This document shows, piece by piece, positions 60,859 through 64,000 of a stretch of 64,000 bases of DNA; position 1 is the stretch's first letter, and each line of letters opens with the position of its first letter. The notes below the pieces were generated by a model. That model was not told the origin of the DNA. It was given only the letters and a program-made list of their open reading frames with translations, and made no database searches. The stretch comes from Aldehydirespirator sp965220345 (GTDB lineage: Bacteria > Actinomycetota > Acidimicrobiia > Acidimicrobiales > Aldehydirespiratoraceae): NCBI GenBank assembly GCA_965220345.1, contig OZ244822.1, forward strand, positions 310,001 to 374,000, written 5' to 3'. The position numbers were made by a program, and so were the translations under genes.

Positions 60859-61113
60859 TCACCACGGTTCTTCAAGGATCGCGTCGCGCAACGATGCAAG
60901 CGCGGCTTGGCTCTCAGCATCTGTCGGTGGCGTGCGCTTGTAGCCGTCGGCTATAGCACGGTCGGTATTGCGTCTATGTTCAAGTTCCGCTACAGCTTCA
61001 ATGCCAGCACGAACGACCGCAGCTCGACTCTTATATGCGCCACTTTCGACAAGGTTGTCAAGGCTTGCTAGCAATTCCGCTGGCAATCGGACAGCAACCT
61101 GCTGGGTGGACAT
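60859..61113 (-). CDS. Ribbon-helix-helix antitoxin without its toxin
   Basis: 84 residues: QQVAVRLPAELLASLDNLVE, then SGAYKSRAAVVRAGIEAVAE is a clear RHH/ParD-type DNA-binding domain, followed by an antitoxin tail ending LRDAILEEPW. ATG at 61113. The following toxin has been reduced to about 20 codons, so this is an orphan that may still bind its operator or neutralise relatives elsewhere. Confidence 0.88.
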   Translation of the reverse strand: MSTQQVAVRLPAELLASLDNLVESGAYKSRAAVVRAGIEAVAELEHRRNTDRAIADGYKRTPPTDAESQAALASLRDAILEEPW

Positions 61114-61277
61114 AGCCGCAATCTACCAATCTGGTATACAAATCGGTACCGCTGCAATCTTGCGTTGTCGTGATGGCTGCGGCTCTAGGTGTCGGTCCGC
61201 GTGAGGTTGCTAGCTCATGTTACGTGTGGATCGCTTACAGCGGGAGGTAGTCTCGCGCCCGCTACCACCCCAAGCGG

Positions 61278-62318
61278 CTATGTGGGCATTGAAGCGGCGA
61301 ATAAGGACTGCTGTTTTGGCGCTGGCGCGGATGGGGCGGTCGGTTGCGTTTCTGGTATGCCGTTTTCAAGGATCTCTTCGATGTCTTGGAGGCTGGTCAC
61401 AGGTATGGCTCCTTGGTTTTCAAGCTTTGCATTGCCGGGGCCTTCTCCATCGCCTCGCCACACTGCGACATTGCCGTAGCCATGCTTGAGAGCCTCAGTT
61501 GCACCAGACCATGTTCCCCCAGAGCCGTCAGCACTGGCGACGACGACCGTGAGCGCAGTTTGTGCGTAGATGAGCTTGTTACGGCCCATGGCGTTGCCAG
61601 CACTGAAGGGAGCTTCAGGGCTGTAGGGACTACACATCACTGTGTCACCATCGTGAACAGCCCTACGAACATCAGACCGCTTGAGCTTGCGCGACAACGA
61701 TTCGGCCAGAATCCCAACAACTGATCCGCCAGCCTTAAATGCTGCGTCCATAGCCAACTGATCAACGCCTCGAGCACCACCTGACACCAGCGGTATACCC
61801 CGACGGGCAGCAAGACAGGCAACATCTCTAGCCACCTGGCCTCCAGCGTGGGACACATCGCGGCTGCCAACCACTCCCAGTCCAAGCGTGTCGAACAGTT
61901 CTAATGCACCTGCTGCATGCATCAATGGTGGGGCTTTGGCAGCGAGTCGGACTCGCCAGCCACTCGGATAACGCTCATCAAAAGCAGTCACCGTGTGAAT
62001 GCCCGACTTCTCAAGCCGCTCAAGTTCAAAAGCCAGTGCCGTCGCTCGCTGCGATAGCCGTGCGATGCGAGCAGCGGTTTCATCAGACAAGCCATAGTCT
62101 CGCACAAGCTGATGTTCGCCCTTGAGAACAAGCGCACCAAAGCTCGACTCATGTAGGTGCCCGTTGACTGGAAGAGTCCCCTGCCCAAAACTTGCGGGCT
62201 CGACCGCACCGATCGCTTCAAGCAAGCGCCAATACTCTGATGCTTTGAAAGGCTGCACACCCTCAACACAGAGGCGACTAGCAAGCAGGATCGTGGCCAG
62301 CGAATCTCCATGCCTCAT
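61278..62318 (-). CDS. DprA/Smf-like DNA-processing protein, copy 2
   Basis: 346 residues, closely similar to copy 1 along its whole length (LGVVGSRDVS, SGGARGVDQLAMDAAF, SAGNAMGRNKLIYAQTALTV) but with a different first 10 residues and a longer tail (PSAPAPKQQSLFAASMPT). Its ATG overlaps the stop of the phosphoribosyltransferase fragment by 4 bp, the arrangement expected when dprA follows a RecQ-PRTase gene. It appears intact. Confidence 0.85.
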   Translation of the reverse strand: MRHGDSLATILLASRLCVEGVQPFKASEYWRLLEAIGAVEPASFGQGTLPVNGHLHESSFGALVLKGEHQLVRDYGLSDETAARIARLSQRATALAFELERLEKSGIHTVTAFDERYPSGWRVRLAAKAPPLMHAAGALELFDTLGLGVVGSRDVSHAGGQVARDVACLAARRGIPLVSGGARGVDQLAMDAAFKAGGSVVGILAESLSRKLKRSDVRRAVHDGDTVMCSPYSPEAPFSAGNAMGRNKLIYAQTALTVVVASADGSGGTWSGATEALKHGYGNVAVWRGDGEGPGNAKLENQGAIPVTSLQDIEEILENGIPETQPTAPSAPAPKQQSLFAASMPT

Positions 62319-62550
62319 GTGACCCGTCTCCCAGCAGTGTCAGCCAACGCAAACGGAAACACCGCATCTGCTCCTGCCTTTCGCAGCAATGCACCAACAA
62401 CAGTCAAAGTCCAGCGGGAGTCAACCATGTCGTCAACGAGTAGCACCGCCCCCGACGCTACTTCACCTGAGATCTCGAATGCGTCCTTGATGTTGCGGAA
62501 CTGCTGCTGGCTTTGACGAACGCTCTCGTATTGAGCCGATTCAAACAGCG
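62315..62550 (-). pseudogene. Phosphoribosyltransferase-domain fragment (C-terminal end, RecQ-PRTase-like)
   Basis: From FESAQYESVRQSQQQFRNI onward it reads VLLVDDMVDSRWTLTVVGAL, LRKAGADAVFPFAL, a ComF-type PRPP-binding loop and following strands. In actinobacteria this domain often forms the C-terminus of RecQ-type helicases placed before dprA. The helicase part is missing, and the frame further upstream is antisense to a methyltransferase scrap. ATGA overlap with dprA. Confidence 0.7.
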
Positions 62551-62556
62551 GGGCTT

Positions 62557-62637
62557 GATGCGAAACAGATCGGCAGTGCTGTGCCGCCGCTGTTGGGGCA
62601 GGCGATCGCTGAGTCGGTGCTTGACATGCAGCTGTAA
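62557..62637 (+). pseudogene. 3'-terminal scrap of a cytosine methyltransferase
   Basis: About 80 bp nearly identical to the end of the methyltransferase at 54356-55525: AKQIGSAVPPLLGQAIAESV followed by LDMQL and TAA, against AKQIGNAVPP ... LDMLL there. It lies beyond dprA copy 2, as the full gene lies beyond dprA copy 1. This supports a past duplication of the whole dprA/R-M block. Confidence 0.85.
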
Positions 62638-62666
62638 AGGTTCTTTTGAGGTTCTCTTGGTGGGTT

Positions 62667-64000
62667 TTATTGTTTGTTGATAGTGATGAGCTGGGTTGCA
62701 CGGGTGATCATGGTGGCTATTTCTTGTCGGCTTATGTGTTCATCAGGACAGAAACTCAGCGGTTCGCTAACACAGCCGTTGGTTATACCAGCTGCATAGA
62801 GAGCGTTGATGGCTGCGATGTGAGGATTGTTTGCGATGTCAGCGAAACCAGCTGAGGCTGCTTCGGGCAAGTTGTAAGCGTTTGCGATCAATCGGGCCAC
62901 TTGTGCGCGTGTGAGTAGATCGTTGGGGCAGAAACCGTCTGGCGTGCTGTCGCAGCCTGCAGCGATACCCAACGCGGCTAAGCGTTTCACATAAGATGCC
63001 CACCAATCACCAGACCCGCCGTCAATTGACCCATCGGAGCCTTCGTCGCTAGATTCCTCGCTGTTGGCTGCTTCTTTGCTAGGCGCTTCACCATCGGGAC
63101 CAGCTCCCGAACCAGTTTCAGGCTTAGAGATATTGGAGTCACCAATCTGGCGTATTAGCACTACTGCGAACTCCCACCCCGTCATTGAAACTTGCGGGCA
63201 TAAACGGCCGTCACTGCAACCAATCCCTGCAAAGATCCCATCATTAGCCAGCCTGTTGAGAGACTCACGATGAACAGGCATCGCTGTATCAAGATCAGCG
63301 AACGCTGGCACAAGCTCAGTCTCTTGGGGTTCCTGGGGCGGCGGAACAACCGTATTGCTGCTTGCCCTGAGCTCTGATACACGGGCGAGAAGACTCGCGA
63401 ACTGCTGAAGTGTGATCGGCTGATCAGGGCAGAAGCGCAGCGGTGCGCTTGCACAGCCATTAGTGATGCCAGCAGCTAGGAGAGTGTTGATAGCTGCTGC
63501 GTGAACGTGATCTTGTGGTACGTCACCAAAAATGTACGGTGTTGACTCTCGCAGATCGAAAGCAGCAACAATGAAATATGCTGCCTGAGCGCGGGTCAAT
63601 TGCATGTCGGGGCAGAAGTCGCTGGATGCGCCATCGCAGCCGGTTATCACACCTATCTGATTGAGGCGCTTCACATGTGGCATCCACCACTGCTCATCAT
63701 TGTTTTCATTTGATGTTTCTTCAACGTTGTCACTGTCAGAGCTGTCGTCATTGGGTGTTTCACTATCGAGTTGACGCATCAACAAGACCGCAAGTTGCCA
63801 GTGTTTAAGCGCCTGATCAGGACAAAGCCGGTCTATGTTGCAGCCGACCCGATCAAATATCCCGTTATCAGCAAGCGCGACGACCTCAGCGGTATGCGCG
63901 TCAGATGTGTCGTCGAGATCAATGAACACCTGCACAGGCTCAGGCTCGGGTTCCACCGGCTGTGGTGGAGGTGGTGGCGGAGGCTGCTGCACCAAAGGTG
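62667..64000 (-). CDS. SLH-like repeat surface protein (5' end outside window)
   Basis: At least 442 residues, with the frame open to the right edge, so the N-terminus (and any signal peptide) is outside. After a PPPPPPPQ run come repeated blocks of about 55-65 residues: 'FADxD...H...NRLANDGIFAGIGCSDG.LCPQ', 'WWxxxVKRLxxLGIxxGCDS...FCP', and 'HAAAINTLLAAGITNGCASA, PLRFCPDQPIT'. This is the SLH-like three-block pattern of Acidimicrobiia cell-surface proteins, with paired Cys. Acidic Ser/Glu/Asp-rich inserts separate the blocks. Probable cell-wall attachment or surface role. Confidence 0.82.
   Translation of the reverse strand, partial: PLVQQPPPPPPPQPVEPEPEPVQVFIDLDDTSDAHTAEVVALADNGIFDRVGCNIDRLCPDQALKHWQLAVLLMRQLDSETPNDDSSDSDNVEETSNENNDEQWWMPHVKRLNQIGVITGCDGASSDFCPDMQLTRAQAAYFIVAAFDLRESTPYIFGDVPQDHVHAAAINTLLAAGITNGCASAPLRFCPDQPITLQQFASLLARVSELRASSNTVVPPPQEPQETELVPAFADLDTAMPVHRESLNRLANDGIFAGIGCSDGRLCPQVSMTGWEFAVVLIRQIGDSNISKPETGSGAGPDGEAPSKEAANSEESSDEGSDGSIDGGSGDWWASYVKRLAALGIAAGCDSTPDGFCPNDLLTRAQVARLIANAYNLPEAASAGFADIANNPHIAAINALYAAGITNGCVSEPLSFCPDEHISRQEIATMITRATQLITINKQ

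Overview
The window reads as chromosomal DNA from a moderately GC-rich actinobacterium, most likely of the class Acidimicrobiia. Support: many GTG/TTG starts, an F420-type luciferase-like oxidoreductase, a septum-formation-family lipoprotein, fusion-prone actinobacterial proteins, and a C-terminal surface protein with the 'AAGITNGC...CPD' repeat seen in Acidimicrobiia. A marine or host-associated life style is inference, from the methylamine/betaine-type demethylation cluster and the heavy load of defence and toxin-antitoxin genes. No tRNA, rRNA or CRISPR array was seen.

Layout. (1) 1-17.5 kb is mostly housekeeping: an acyl-CoA synthetase (cut by the left edge), a membrane-anchored sulfite-oxidase-like enzyme, pdxS-pdxT, lhr helicase, an LLM oxidoreductase, a DtxR-family regulator, a DUF4143 ATPase, a class III aminotransferase, an aquaporin, a septum-formation lipoprotein and a Nudix hydrolase. 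Two four-unit repeat arrays with an exact 23-bp period lie here; one abuts the DUF4143 start and one stands alone. (2) 17.6-35.1 kb is a defence island: a decayed Abi-like gene with an upstream hairpin, a restriction/methylation pair whose methyltransferase is frameshifted at a C12 tract, a GNAT-toxin scar, a complete Gabija pair (gajA-gajB), a truncated DUF3037 gene, two near-identical HEPN-MNT modules, a Phd/VapC pair and a truncated RHH antitoxin. A fused electron-transfer flavoprotein and a hypothetical gene sit inside it. (3) 35.2-51.4 kb is metabolic: YcaQ-like protein, leuS, then a divergent five-gene operon for corrinoid-dependent methyl transfer (corrinoid protein, 'virulence factor' protein, methyl-THF methyltransferase, ASKHA/2Fe-2S reactivase, MttB-like methyltransferase with a 7 x 30-bp coding repeat), an MFS transporter, an alpha/beta hydrolase, a MetY-type sulfhydrylase and a choline-dehydrogenase-like GMC oxidase. 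(4) 51.5-62.7 kb is a second mosaic island: two copies of a PIN-like toxin, each independently broken, two dprA-like genes, RelBE, a restriction-modification pair with an HTH-nuclease fusion and a 26-bp operator palindrome, an IS3 element inserted into an IS30 remnant which itself interrupts a hydratase gene, a HAD gene frameshifted at a G9 tract, an HTH-ImmA gene, and scraps of mazF, a PRTase and a cytosine methyltransferase. (5) The right edge holds part of an SLH-like repeat protein.

How it works together. The methyl-transfer operon encodes all parts needed to move a methyl group from a quaternary amine to tetrahydrofolate: methyltransferase, corrinoid carrier, second methyltransferase and reactivase. 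The GMC oxidase could feed it from choline. The islands look like turnover zones in which defence modules are duplicated, swapped and inactivated. Two separate out-of-frame homopolymer tracts are either contingency (phase-variable) switches or sequencing errors, and raw reads would decide which.
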